A stretch of DNA of 64,000 nt, from positions 248,001 to 312,000 of the forward strand of contig NZ_QBKH01000002.1 in the NCBI RefSeq assembly GCF_003054045.1, read 5' to 3'. The notes under the pieces were generated by a model that was not told the origin of the DNA, ran no database searches, and saw nothing but the letters and a program-made list of their open reading frames with translations. Source of the stretch: Sphingobacterium faecium (GTDB lineage: Bacteria; Bacteroidota; Bacteroidia; Sphingobacteriales; Sphingobacteriaceae). The translations under genes and the position numbers were made by a program. Below are positions 1-8,992 of the stretch, in pieces (positions within the stretch are counted from its first letter, which is position 1; the number at the start of each line of letters is the position of its first letter).

Positions 1-2
1 AT

Positions 3-668
3 AATAAGTGGTTTCATCATTGGGAAGAACAAGCGATAAACTACCATATCGATGTGGATAACGGTATGCCATTACCTTTTGAAGAAAGGACAAATAATCT
101 ACTCATCCATGGCGGCGGTTGGGGGCTTGGTGATTTTGAAAAGCAAGCTGCGCGACTTTTCGATACGCAATATAACCTCTCTATGGTGGCCTATGGTAAT
201 CGGGATTTTAAAAAGGAAGACGCTCGCATTCATTTTTACCATTTATCTTCGGAATGGAATATTTGGGATACGGATGAAAATGGCGAACATGGATTTCCAC
301 CCCTATATGATGTAGATCGTGATCATGACTACACACAACACAGGCTTAATGATGCTCCATATTCCCCCCTGTATCAAATTGCTAAAAGTAGTAAGGCTAT
401 TATCTGTAAACCAGGTGCGGGCACCCTCATTGATTCTTTATCTGCTGCTACGCCATTGATTATTTTGGAGCCATATGGTAAAAGTGAAGATAAAAATGGT
501 CTGTTATGGAAACATCATGGATTGGGCATGTCATTTGATGATTGGGCTGCAGGAGGATTTTCTCATGAAGCGTTGGAACGCATGCATGTAAATCTATTGG
601 CTATGAGAGCAAAATCGCAAAACTATATCCAATTGTACATCAAAAATTTACATCATAACAGGGATTGA
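3..668 (+). CDS. Glycosyltransferase-like protein, C-terminal part (cut by window edge)
   Basis: The reading frame is open to the first base of the window, so the N-terminus lies outside it. An internal GTG at 54 could act as a start but is probably not the real one. The C-terminal half contains a KPGAGTLIDSLSAATPLII stretch and then a GKSEDKNG segment, which resembles the nucleotide-sugar-binding half of GT-B fold transferases (MurG/UGT type), where a Gly-rich loop precedes a helix and a hydrophobic strand. That assignment is by pattern and is tentative. No signal peptide or membrane segment is visible in the part present. The gene converges on the minus-strand glycosyltransferase and overlaps its 3' end by 16 bases, which fits a glycan or natural-product locus continuing to the left. 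Confidence 0.5.
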   Translation, partial: NKWFHHWEEQAINYHIDVDNGMPLPFEERTNNLLIHGGGWGLGDFEKQAARLFDTQYNLSMVAYGNRDFKKEDARIHFYHLSSEWNIWDTDENGEHGFPPLYDVDRDHDYTQHRLNDAPYSPLYQIAKSSKAIICKPGAGTLIDSLSAATPLIILEPYGKSEDKNGLLWKHHGLGMSFDDWAAGGFSHEALERMHVNLLAMRAKSQNYIQLYIKNLHHNRD

Positions 669-1783
669 TACAGGTCAAACGTATTTGTAGCAGTTTTTTG
701 CCAAGTGAAATTTTTTGACCACAATATTCCTTCTTGAATCATATTTTCTCTGAGCTCTCGATCGTTCAATAGTAAAAGGATAGCGGAGATAAGGGAGTCG
801 ATATCGTATGGATCGATTTGATAGGCAGCTCCTCCAGTGACTTCAGGCAACGCTCCTCGATTTGATATAATAACGGGGCAGCCACAGGCCATTGCTTCCA
901 ATGCGGGAATACCAAAGCCTTCGTAGAGAGAAGGAAAAAGAAATAGATCTGCCATAGCATATAAGGCTGGTAAATACTGCTCGTCGATATATCCGAGTAA
1001 AATAATATCTAGTTTGAAACGGCTCTGCTTTATTTCGCTTAAAATAGAATCGTATTTCCAACCTAATTGACCAACGATCACCAATTTATGATCGCAGAGG
1101 CGCATGTTTTTAATTTTTGTGTAAGCTTGTATAATAAATGTGAGGTTTTTCTTAGGTTCCAAATTACCCACAAATAGAAAGAATTGTTCAGGAAGATTAT
1201 ACAGGCTCTTGATGTTTTCTCTGATTTTAAGATCAAGAACGGAATTAAAATTGGCCTTTAAACCGGGATAGATAACACGTATTTTCTCTTCCGAAATGTC
1301 AGGGAAATGATTTAATACATCATCTTTTACTTTTTGTGATACGGTAATAATATGATCTGCTTTTCGAATAGATTGGGGAAGTGTTAATTTGAAATAGGCT
1401 GCTGTTTCATTTTGACAAAGTTTTGGAAAATCTAAAGCTATCAGGTCGTGAACCGTAACAATACTTTTAAATTTGGAAAAATAGGGTAAAATATAACCTG
1501 GTGAATGATAGAGGTCAAAACCTTCCTCTTTTAAATAGGTGGGGATTACAACATGCTCATAATAGATTCGACTGAATCTATTGTTCAGATTGTGCTGTAT
1601 TTTTTTTAACTTGACATTACTGTTATCAAGCAATGGGCCTTCGTAATTTTCTGATATCAATATTTCAATATCATGCTCTTTTAAATCTAGTTGCTGTAAA
1701 GCTGCAATCAAGTTCTCAATTGAATATTGTACCCCACTGTGCTTATTTTTAAGTAATAGTCCATTAATTAAAATTTTACCCAT
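653..1783 (-). CDS. Glycosyltransferase family 4 (GT-B, retaining)
   Basis: This 376-residue cytoplasmic protein is expected to transfer a sugar from a nucleotide-sugar donor to a glycan or lipid acceptor. The N-terminal Rossmann half carries HSGVQYSIENLI and the HDLIALDFP segment. The C-terminal half has VGNLEPKKNL and the family-typical SLYEGFGIPALEAMACGCP motif near residue 290, with the two glutamates of the E-x7-E pair that bind the donor. Length is normal for the family. The ATG at 1783 is the first good start, and the Gly-rich residues after it fit a true N-terminus. It stands alone on the minus strand, facing the truncated transferase on its left. The substrate cannot be told from sequence. 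Confidence 0.85.
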   Translation of the reverse strand: MGKILINGLLLKNKHSGVQYSIENLIAALQQLDLKEHDIEILISENYEGPLLDNSNVKLKKIQHNLNNRFSRIYYEHVVIPTYLKEEGFDLYHSPGYILPYFSKFKSIVTVHDLIALDFPKLCQNETAAYFKLTLPQSIRKADHIITVSQKVKDDVLNHFPDISEEKIRVIYPGLKANFNSVLDLKIRENIKSLYNLPEQFFLFVGNLEPKKNLTFIIQAYTKIKNMRLCDHKLVIVGQLGWKYDSILSEIKQSRFKLDIILLGYIDEQYLPALYAMADLFLFPSLYEGFGIPALEAMACGCPVIISNRGALPEVTGGAAYQIDPYDIDSLISAILLLLNDRELRENMIQEGILWSKNFTWQKTATNTFDLYQSLL

Positions 1784-2012
1784 AATTGATTTATAATCTA
1801 TGTATAAGATAGTTCTTTATAAGTTATTCACATAAAAAAATATGAATTTTAGCTACGGCAGACCTTTATCACTTTTGCTTAGGGAGATTGATGCAGAAAA
1901 ATCATAATTTTTCCTATGTTTGACAGGGCAGGTTCTAAAGGACTGATCCGATAAGTTTTCCGTTTGAAAAATCGGAATATAATAGACCTTATTGCAAAAC
2001 AATTATTTTCAA

Positions 2013-2648
2013 ATGATGATCAAAATCTATTATGCTTCTTTAGAACAGCCTCTATCCAACATAGATTTCCAAACAAAAATGAAGCTTCTTCCTTTAATGA
2101 TGCAAAATAAGATACTGAGATTAAGGCATTCGGTAGATCAGCAGGTGTCGCTTATTGGAAAGTTATTGTTGAAAAAAGGGATGATGGATCTGGGATTTGA
2201 GCATCTATTCGCTCAGGTGCAGTATAGTTCATATGGTCGACCCTATGTGGATGATGAACTGGACTTTAATATCTCCCATTCGGGATGTTATGTGGTCTGT
2301 GCATTTTCGGTTGGTGGAAGTATTGGGATTGACATCGAACAGGTTAGGGTTTTGGATATGAAAGACTTTAAACGTGTTTTCCATAAAGAAGAATGGGCTG
2401 ACATACAGTCTGCGGTGAATCGTTATCAGGTTTTTTTTGATTATTGGACAGCGAAGGAATCGGTGATTAAAGCGGTAGGTAAGGGAATGAGTATCCCTTT
2501 AAAATCAATTTTTGTTTCAAACAAACAATCAATTTTTGAGGATTCGGTTTGGCATCATAAACAGATCCTTCTTTTTGAGCATTGTATTTGCCAGATCGCA
2601 TCGGATAAGCTGATCGATGATGTGGACTTATATGAAATGAAATTTTAA
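2013..2648 (+). CDS. 4'-phosphopantetheinyl transferase (Sfp type)
   Basis: It transfers the phosphopantetheine arm of coenzyme A to a carrier-protein serine, activating fatty acid, polyketide or peptide synthetases. The Mg-binding signature IGIDIEQ and the later WTAKESVIKAVGKG motif are both present in order, as in the Sfp/Gsp/HetI group, and the length of about 211 residues is typical. The frame opens upstream at a TTG (1992), but the ATGs at 2013 and 2016 give the usual MIKIYYA-type beginning and are preferred. A TAnnTTTG-like box (TATGTTTG) lies at 1915-1922 without a clear partner box. No carrier-protein gene is visible in the window, so the substrate could be encoded elsewhere. Confidence 0.85.
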   Translation: MMIKIYYASLEQPLSNIDFQTKMKLLPLMMQNKILRLRHSVDQQVSLIGKLLLKKGMMDLGFEHLFAQVQYSSYGRPYVDDELDFNISHSGCYVVCAFSVGGSIGIDIEQVRVLDMKDFKRVFHKEEWADIQSAVNRYQVFFDYWTAKESVIKAVGKGMSIPLKSIFVSNKQSIFEDSVWHHKQILLFEHCICQIASDKLIDDVDLYEMKF

Positions 2649-2802
2649 GAAAACTTTATATCTGCATCTTCTTTTCATACAGTGGTATTTTTATTTCCAT
2701 TGTTTGTCATTTAACATTTCGTTAGCATGGATTAGAAAACTGGGTCCATAGTAGTTTATATCTATATTGTATTGCTTTACTGGTCACCTGTGACTATAAT
2801 CA

Positions 2803-2890
2803 GGTTAGAAAGTGATATGGTTAGAAAAAGTTTAGATCTTTTTGTTACTGGGTCACGAGTCACATCGTTACTCATTTTGTTACGTTTCTA
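2803..2890. repeat. Octamer-period degenerate repeat, copy 1
   Basis: The 368-base gap after the phosphopantetheinyl transferase holds no gene. Within it, words such as GGTTAGAA (twice, 16 bases apart), GTTACTGG, GTCACGA, GTCACATC and GTTACTCA follow one another at roughly 8-base steps. The same word family appears at 37.05, 46.24, 47.27 and 63.77 kb. Period and words were read by eye. Confidence 0.5.
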
Positions 2891-3016
2891 ATTTTTGATC
2901 TTTTTTAGTAATATAGGTGTTTAATGCCTAATTATACTTGTTTTTTTTAATTTTCCTCCATTTTTTAGCTTAAAATTGAAATAACCTTTAATTTATTTTT
3001 TGTAAATTAGTCTGAT

Positions 3017-3265
3017 ATGGAATTAGCAAATATTACAAAAGCCAGGCTTGTCGAAGCTCAAAATAATGGATATACTGCAATTATTACGAAGTACAACTCG
3101 AATCCTTTGGATCCCATCTGGATTTTTGAAAAGGTAAAAAAAGATCAACTTTTCCAATTTTCAGAAAAGCTAAATGAAACTTTTCAATTATGCTACCCGA
3201 TTTCGGAAGCTATTGAAACGGTAGAAGAATATCCCTTTATTGGTAAGGTGAAATTGCCGGATTAG
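3017..3265 (+). CDS. Small hypothetical protein (82 residues)
   Basis: I do not recognise this gene. The protein is soluble-looking and mixed alpha/beta, with no signal peptide, membrane segment or cysteine pair. It has an aromatic-rich middle (DPIWIFEKVKKDQLFQF) and an acidic stretch ending in EEYPFIGKVKLPD. The ATG at 3017 follows an AT-rich leader and is the only sensible start. It is monocistronic: the gap before it holds degenerate repeats, and a strong hairpin terminator lies about 85 bases after its stop. That isolated terminator supports real transcription of this unit. It has no evident link to the secretion operon downstream, which has its own leader. Confidence 0.5.
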   Translation: MELANITKARLVEAQNNGYTAIITKYNSNPLDPIWIFEKVKKDQLFQFSEKLNETFQLCYPISEAIETVEEYPFIGKVKLPD

Positions 3266-3350
3266 TAGACTTCAAACTGGTTCAATTCCCCAGAATTGGA
3301 ACCACGACCTAGCAGAATAAGGAGCATAACTTTTTAGATATAAGATAACG

Positions 3351-3382
3351 AAAGTCGTTGGGGAAACCCAACGACTTTTTTT
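3351..3382 (+). terminator. Rho-independent terminator
   Basis: The arms AAGTCGTTGGG and CCCAACGACTT pair perfectly around a GAAA tetraloop and are followed by a T-run. It closes the small-protein unit at 3017 and separates it from the secretion operon. Confidence 0.9.
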
Positions 3383-3551
3383 GAAAAATCTGCTATTCTA
3401 TCATCAAAAAAACGCGCTATTTTTGTACGTAAAAGTTTATTTTTTTTGTATTTTTTATTAAGTTTGAACATGTAAAACGGAATCATAAACACAATAAGAC
3501 CTGTGAAGATTAGAACATTAGAATATCCCCTGCACTTAAATTATATACATA

Positions 3552-5219
3552 ATGGCTAAGGAACAGGAGTATACTGCGACCAGCAGCATGTGGTTCAGGC
3601 AGATCACAAAAGAGAAAAAAGACTTAGCAGCAATTTATATTTATGCCATTCTGAGTGGTCTTGTGCAGTTGAGTATTCCACTCGGTATTCAGGCGATCGT
3701 CAGTTTTGTTCTGGGCGCAACCATGGTCACATCTTTGTACCTACTCATTGGTTTTGTCGTCTTAGGAACTTTTTTGATGGGTGTTTTTCGAATTAAAGTG
3801 ATGCAGATCATCGAAAAAATTCAACAGAAAATTTTCGTCGAATATGCCATCGCATTTGCACAAAAACTTCCGAAAATAGACCTCTCCGCAACAAAAAAAT
3901 ACTACCTCCCCGAACTGATAAACCGTTTCTTTGATACCCAAAATTTACAAAAAGGAATTTCCAAGATCTTGCTGGAGATACCGACTGCATTGATCCAGAT
4001 CGTTTTTGGAATTATCCTGTTGTCTTTCTATCATGCTTGGTTTTTGGTATTTGGGGCTGTGGTCATCATCATCGTCATTTGCATTTTTTATTTTACAATG
4101 GATTCTGGTATTCAATCCAGTATTGAGGAGAGTAATAAAAAATATGAAGTGGCTTCCTGGCTTGAAGATATCGCAGGCGCAATAAAAACATTTAAGATTA
4201 TTTCAAAAACCAATATGCATCTAGCGGGCGCAGATCAGCGGGTGATCCAATACCTCGATCATCGGACTTCCCACTTTAAGGTGCTGTTGATCCAATATAA
4301 ATCGATCATCGGTTTTAATGTGATCATTACTTTGGTGATGCTGGCTATCGGGACGTATTTGCTCGTCAATCAAAAGCTCAATATCGGTGCCTTTGTCGCT
4401 ACCGAAATTGTGGTCATTATGATTATGTCAGCGGTTGAAAAGTTGATAAAAAGCCTCGAAAGCTATTACGATATGATCGCCTCCCTTGTGAAATTAAATA
4501 AAGTAACCGGATTGTTGGAAGAGTCCAATGGAGAGATTGTACTGGAGGGTCAAAGCAATGGTCTGGAGGTGATGTTTAAAGACGTCAGTTTAAATTTTGG
4601 TGATAGTAGACCCATTTTTACAAATCTCAATTTTAATGTTCCAGCCAATAGCCTCGCCGTGATATCAGGACAGGTGGGAGCAGGTAAATCCATGCTTCTG
4701 AATATGATCGCCGGATTTTATGACCCATCGGCTGGTACCATACTTTTTGATAAAATACCCATCAAAAATATCGATAAAATTGCTTTGCGCAATCGCATTG
4801 GTTTGTATATGGAAGACATGACAATCATCAAAGGTACCCTGCATGAAAACCTGGTACTAGGGCGTGAAAACATCAGTACCGAAGATATTCTGCGACTTTC
4901 TGAAGCGATCGGTATCGAGCACCTGTCTGATCAATTTAGCAATGGTTTTTATACCTTACTGAGTGAAACGGATACCGAAATATCTTTTAGTGCAAGAAAA
5001 ATGATCTTGATGCTCAGAGCACTTTTGGGAAATAATCGTCTTCTGCTACTGGAAGATCCGCTGGATGGAATGGATGATGTATTCAGAAATAAATTGTTGC
5101 AATATCTCCATCGAATCAAAGCGCATACAACGATTATTATAGTATCAAAAGAAAGAGATATTATGGAGATTGCCGACCAGCACCTCTACTTGCGCAACCG
5201 TACGATTGAAATTAAGTAA
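3552..5219 (+). CDS. ABC transporter, type I secretion-like, with degenerate ATPase domain
   Basis: The protein (555 residues) has an exporter-type membrane domain (about 20-320, with hydrophobic segments near 30-80, 145-185 and 255-300) followed by a nucleotide-binding domain from about 337. It would form the inner-membrane part of a HlyB/HlyD/TolC-like conduit with the next two genes. Walker A is intact (GQVGAGKS, about 373-380). The other motifs are altered: the Q-loop reads LYMED, the LSGGQ signature is replaced by ISFSA (about 477-481), Walker B reads LLLLEDP with acidic residues in E-D order, and the H-loop histidine is missing (IIIVSKER). There is no N-terminal C39 peptidase domain. 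It may be a low-activity or regulated ATPase. The substrate is unknown. Confidence 0.8.
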   Translation: MAKEQEYTATSSMWFRQITKEKKDLAAIYIYAILSGLVQLSIPLGIQAIVSFVLGATMVTSLYLLIGFVVLGTFLMGVFRIKVMQIIEKIQQKIFVEYAIAFAQKLPKIDLSATKKYYLPELINRFFDTQNLQKGISKILLEIPTALIQIVFGIILLSFYHAWFLVFGAVVIIIVICIFYFTMDSGIQSSIEESNKKYEVASWLEDIAGAIKTFKIISKTNMHLAGADQRVIQYLDHRTSHFKVLLIQYKSIIGFNVIITLVMLAIGTYLLVNQKLNIGAFVATEIVVIMIMSAVEKLIKSLESYYDMIASLVKLNKVTGLLEESNGEIVLEGQSNGLEVMFKDVSLNFGDSRPIFTNLNFNVPANSLAVISGQVGAGKSMLLNMIAGFYDPSAGTILFDKIPIKNIDKIALRNRIGLYMEDMTIIKGTLHENLVLGRENISTEDILRLSEAIGIEHLSDQFSNGFYTLLSETDTEISFSARKMILMLRALLGNNRLLLLEDPLDGMDDVFRNKLLQYLHRIKAHTTIIIVSKERDIMEIADQHLYLRNRTIEIK

Positions 5220-5234
5220 AGCCATCGCCTACCC

Positions 5235-6551
5235 ATGAAACTAACATCATTCGATAACATATACCATATCCATCAGCAGTCTAACGTAAAGAGGTGGTTT
5301 ATCATCTTGGCGTTGATCTGCTTGGTTACACTTTTTCTCCCCTGGACGCAAAATATCAAAGTGAAAGGTACGGTGACGACGCTTTATCAGGATCAGCGAC
5401 CGCAACAGCTTCATTCGCCGATACCGGGTAAGATCATCAAATGGTATGTGAAAAATGGAGATTTTGTACAAAAAGGAGATACCATCCTGCAGTTGGCCGA
5501 AGTAAAGGAAGACTATATGGATACCTTGCTGGTGCAACGTACCGAGCAACAGGTGAATGCTAAAAAAGGGGTACGCGATTATTACGAAGCTAAAGTGGGG
5601 ACCACGGCAGACCAGCTGAAGGCTCTTGCCTCAGGAAGAGAATTGAAATTGGCTCAGCTCAAGGTGAAGATCAGTCAGTTGAATAATAAGCTACAAGCAG
5701 AGGAGGCTGAGCTTCTGGCGATGACCAATGAGCTGCGGTTAAGTGAAGATCAATTTAATCGACAGAAAAAAATGTATGATGAAGGTCTTGTATCACTCAC
5801 CCAGTTTCAGCAGCGTAATATCGGATACCAAAATGTATTGGCTAAAAAAACAGCGATCGATCAAAAATTGGCGCAGACGAAGCAGGAAATCGTGGCTGTG
5901 GAAATCGAACAGAATGCCACGATACAGGACTATACCGAAAAACTGAGTAAGACGGAGGGTGATCGATTAACGAGTATGGGACAGATCGAGGGAAGTACGG
6001 GAGAAATTGCAAAACTTGAAAATCAGGTCGCCAATTATAAAGCAAGGCAAGGGTTATATTACGTGGTCGCTTCACAGCATGGCCAAATAGTACAACTGAA
6101 TAAGGGCGGTATCGGAGAGATTTTAAAGGAAACGGAAAGCATCGGTACGATTGTACCCAGTGAAGTGAATTATGCGGTCGAGATTTTTGTTAAGCCTGTA
6201 GATCTGCCTTTGCTTAAGGTAGGACAGCGCGTGATGTGTGTGTTTGATGGTTTTCCGGCGATCGTATTCTCAGGTTGGCCTACTACAAGCTATGGAACCT
6301 TTGCAGGTCAGGTGATTGCTATAGAAAGTAATATCAATGCCAGTGGTCTTTTTAGGGCTTTAGTCGTCGAAGCTAAAGGCCAAAAACCTTGGCCTCCACA
6401 GATCAAGGTGGGAGCCGGTGTGCAAGGGATCGCGATCCTCAATGATGTGCCGATCTGGTATGAGCTATGGCGAAATGTCAATGGATTTCCGCCTGATTAT
6501 TATACCGTCAAAAATGAACAAAAAGCAACGAATGATGAGGCGACCAAATAG
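5235..6551 (+). CDS. HlyD-family periplasmic adaptor (membrane fusion protein)
   Basis: This 438-residue protein would bridge the inner-membrane ABC protein to the outer-membrane channel. A single membrane anchor lies at about 20-37 (IILALICLVTLFLPW). It is followed by a lipoyl-like half-motif (SPIPGKIIKWYVKNGDFVQK) and a long helical hairpin from about 90 to 285, rich in Gln, Lys and Glu. The C-terminal part is a beta-barrel/MacA-like domain with VGQRVMCVFDGFPA. The gene starts 15 bases after the ABC gene and overlaps the following TolC-type gene, which supports one transcript. The C-terminal 40 residues are variable-looking. Family assignment is firm; the cargo is not known. Confidence 0.88.
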   Translation: MKLTSFDNIYHIHQQSNVKRWFIILALICLVTLFLPWTQNIKVKGTVTTLYQDQRPQQLHSPIPGKIIKWYVKNGDFVQKGDTILQLAEVKEDYMDTLLVQRTEQQVNAKKGVRDYYEAKVGTTADQLKALASGRELKLAQLKVKISQLNNKLQAEEAELLAMTNELRLSEDQFNRQKKMYDEGLVSLTQFQQRNIGYQNVLAKKTAIDQKLAQTKQEIVAVEIEQNATIQDYTEKLSKTEGDRLTSMGQIEGSTGEIAKLENQVANYKARQGLYYVVASQHGQIVQLNKGGIGEILKETESIGTIVPSEVNYAVEIFVKPVDLPLLKVGQRVMCVFDGFPAIVFSGWPTTSYGTFAGQVIAIESNINASGLFRALVVEAKGQKPWPPQIKVGAGVQGIAILNDVPIWYELWRNVNGFPPDYYTVKNEQKATNDEATK

Positions 6552-7950
6552 TTTTATTTTACTATTGATCTTCTGCTGTTTTGGACCTATTTCTTATGGT
6601 CAGGATACCTTACGTTTAGCGCATAGCGAGTTTTTGGCGATCGTCAAAAATTACCATCCCTTAGCTTTTAAATATCGCCTGCAAAATCGAATGGCTGAAA
6701 CCGATATCCAGCAGGCGCGGGGGAATTTTGATCCCGTACTGGATGCAAAGATCGGTGATAAAACCCTAGATGGTCTCGATTATTATAAACAGCGCAATAT
6801 CAGTTTGGGTATTCCGACTTGGTATGGTATTGAAGTGAATGGTAGTTATAACCATCTCGATGGGGAGAAACTCAATAACAGCGATACCAAAGGTGGACTA
6901 TACCAGATGGGCGTGACTGTGCCCTTAGCTAAAAATTTATTGTACGACAAACGCAGGGCACTTTTAGAACAGGCACAGATCGCTAGACGGATGACCGAAG
7001 CTGAACAGCTGTTATTGACCAATGAACTGCTGATGAACGCGGAGAATACGTATTGGGAATGGGTGAAACACTATGAAAACTACCTCCTGCAGCACGAAAC
7101 TGTAAATATCAATAAACAACGCTTAGATCTGGTGATTAAAACTTTTCAACATGGAGAGCAAGCTGCTATAGATACCACCGAAGCATGGTCTCAACTGCAA
7201 AGTTTTGAAATGCAGCAACAAGATGCCTTGCTCCAATTTATAAGTGCCACACAGCAACTTTCGCTGTATCTTTGGCAGGAAAATCAGCAGCCAAGTTCGA
7301 TCACAACAGGACTTATCCCTGCTGAACGATTGGATAAAAATAATCTGTACAGCTCTTATACAGAAATGCTCGCGGAGGTTGATGGACAGCTTCTACAGGA
7401 TCATGCTGCATTACGATACTACGATGAAAAGGCGCGGATCCTGGAAAGCGAACGTAGATTGAAACTGCAAAGCCTATTGCCTAAGATTGATTTTACTTAT
7501 AACTTCTTGCGAAAGGAAGGTTATGGACATCACTATTTCCCACTTTTTGACAACAATTATCAGTATGGTGTAAAACTAGAAATCCCTATTTTTTTAAGAC
7601 AGGCTAGAGCGGATTATAAAAATGCAAAATTTAAAATTCAACAAAATAATTTAGATCTTAAATTTAAAAGTCAGGAATTGACCATAAAAATTGCTGGCTA
7701 TAGAAATGAGGTCATCAACTACTGGAGGCAGATCGATATCGCGACAAAAAATATCGATAACTATACCAAATTACTGCAAGCCGAACAGACGAGGTACTTG
7801 AATGGAGAAAGTTCGCTCTTCTTGATCAACAGCCGGGAGAATAAGCTCATCGATGCTCAGGAGAAAATATTGGAATTAAGACTCAAGTTTCTAAAAAGTT
7901 ATAGTAAACTAAAATGGACCAATACGAATTTTATGGAGACTGGCGATTAG
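6514..7950 (+). CDS. TolC-family outer-membrane efflux/secretion channel
   Basis: This is the outer-membrane component of the same secretion operon. A basic n-region followed by SFILLLIFCCFGPISYGQ gives a signal peptide cut after GQ. The mature protein shows the TolC pattern: helical segments rich in Ala, Gln and Asn, a YEQ-type repeat organisation, and two related halves, including a C-terminal VINYWRQIDIATKNIDNYTKLLQAE helix. Length (about 479 residues) is normal. The frame is open further upstream, to 6418, inside the adaptor gene. The ATG at 6514 or, equally plausibly, 6532 is the likely start, and either one overlaps the adaptor stop. A hairpin terminator follows at once. Confidence 0.85.
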   Translation: MNKKQRMMRRPNSFILLLIFCCFGPISYGQDTLRLAHSEFLAIVKNYHPLAFKYRLQNRMAETDIQQARGNFDPVLDAKIGDKTLDGLDYYKQRNISLGIPTWYGIEVNGSYNHLDGEKLNNSDTKGGLYQMGVTVPLAKNLLYDKRRALLEQAQIARRMTEAEQLLLTNELLMNAENTYWEWVKHYENYLLQHETVNINKQRLDLVIKTFQHGEQAAIDTTEAWSQLQSFEMQQQDALLQFISATQQLSLYLWQENQQPSSITTGLIPAERLDKNNLYSSYTEMLAEVDGQLLQDHAALRYYDEKARILESERRLKLQSLLPKIDFTYNFLRKEGYGHHYFPLFDNNYQYGVKLEIPIFLRQARADYKNAKFKIQQNNLDLKFKSQELTIKIAGYRNEVINYWRQIDIATKNIDNYTKLLQAEQTRYLNGESSLFLINSRENKLIDAQEKILELRLKFLKSYSKLKWTNTNFMETGD

Positions 7951-7961
7951 CAGCTTCAAAA

Positions 7962-8000
7962 GAAACCCTCACCGTCAGGAGATGGTGAGGGTTTTCTTTT
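7962..8000 (+). terminator. Rho-independent terminator of the secretion operon
   Basis: The arms AAACCCTCACC and GGTGAGGGTTT flank a 10-base loop and are followed by TTCTTTT. It lies 12 bases after the TolC-type stop codon. Confidence 0.9.
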
Positions 8001-8146
8001 ATTAACCTAAATAATCAACAGTTTCCTATTGCATCCCTAATATAATAAAAAAATAATGAAGTTTCAAATGATTTTTTAGGTTGTCATTTGTTATTGATCA
8101 TTCCTTTCACGCTGTCAATCATTTTATTGGTTTATTTCATTTCTTA

Positions 8147-8177
8147 TTTGGATTGTGTCTAAATTAAGTTAAATTTG
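8147..8177 (+). promoter_or_regulatory. Bacteroidota-type promoter for the ECF sigma gene
   Basis: TTTG at 8147-8150 and TAAATTTG at 8170-8177 are separated by exactly 19 bases, matching the established -33/-7 consensus TTTG-N19-TAnnTTTG of the primary sigma factor in this phylum. The predicted transcript would start only about 10 bases before the ATG at 8195, so the leader would be very short. Confidence 0.7.
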
Positions 8178-8194
8178 TCGAGCTGAAAAATGAT

Positions 8195-8728
8195 ATGAGC
8201 GATCAAAATAATATAATGTGTTGTAAGTCAATTGATGCCAAGAGCTTCGAACAGATTTATATACGGTATTGGGATCAAGTTTTGCAGTATGCGATCTGTA
8301 TTGTTCATGACGAATCTTTAGCAAAGGATATGGTGCAACATGTGTTTGTCTCGCTCTGGGACAAGAGAAAAGAGCGGCAGATCGAACATATCGAAATTTA
8401 CCTCAAAAGGGCGGTAAAATATGCCGCGTTGCATGAAATCAAAAAAAGACTGGCGATCGATGATCAAATGGATTTGCGTGATGTCGAAGTCATCGGCGAC
8501 CAGGAATCCGATCAGGACATAATGTATCAGGATCTGCACCTCATGATTGATCAGCTGATCACTAAACTCCCCTCCAAAAGTAAGGATATGTTTATGCTCA
8601 AATTTAGAGATGGACTGGACAATAATGCGATTGCAACCGCTTTGGACCTATCCGAAAAAACGATCCGTAATCAACTTTCCATCTGCCTGAAATCGGTCAG
8701 AATGAATCTGAAAAAAGTAGGTTTTTAA
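8195..8728 (+). CDS. ECF-type RNA polymerase sigma factor (sigma-70 family)
   Basis: This 177-residue protein has sigma region 2 (about 18-85, with IYIRYWDQVLQYAICIVHDE and the VFVSLWDKR stretch) and region 4 (about 120-172, with LPSKSKDMFMLKFRDGLDN and a helix-turn-helix containing NNAIATALDLSEKTIRNQL). In Bacteroidota such factors often drive a neighbouring TonB-dependent receptor, and one follows 264 bases downstream. There is no FecR-type anti-sigma gene beside it, so regulation would have to come from its own promoter or from an anti-sigma factor elsewhere. The intervening 264 bases contain no gene and no clear terminator. Control of the receptor by this sigma is inferred from position only. 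Confidence 0.88.
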   Translation: MSDQNNIMCCKSIDAKSFEQIYIRYWDQVLQYAICIVHDESLAKDMVQHVFVSLWDKRKERQIEHIEIYLKRAVKYAALHEIKKRLAIDDQMDLRDVEVIGDQESDQDIMYQDLHLMIDQLITKLPSKSKDMFMLKFRDGLDNNAIATALDLSEKTIRNQLSICLKSVRMNLKKVGF

Positions 8729-8992
8729 GGCGCTTTATTTCCTTATTTATATTAAGTATAAATAAATCGGGACAATTTCTATAAAAACGACACTTAGTAA
8801 TATAGGATGTTCGTCAATCACCATCAGCAAATATCCTAATCTCCTTATGACAGAAAGAAATGTGTCTTGCTTTTTCAACTGATTGGAAAGCAATTCGTAA
8901 TCTTAATATGCAGTAAGGTATCGATGAAATGTGGTGTTTTTTAAAGAAGGTCTGAACATTGGGGAAATTTAAAAGCGATAATAAAACAATTA

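Noticed and set aside
3266..3350. A tRNA-like segment (TTCAATTCCCC)
   Set aside because: No cloverleaf can be formed around it, and it is close to the terminator of the small gene.
3459..3466. TAAGTTTG as the promoter box of the ABC operon
   Set aside because: It matches the -7 consensus, but no TTTG lies 19-21 bases upstream, so I do not list it as a promoter.
6418..6513. TolC-type gene start at 6418
   Set aside because: This lies inside the adaptor gene and gives no signal peptide at the N-terminus; later ATGs place the signal correctly.
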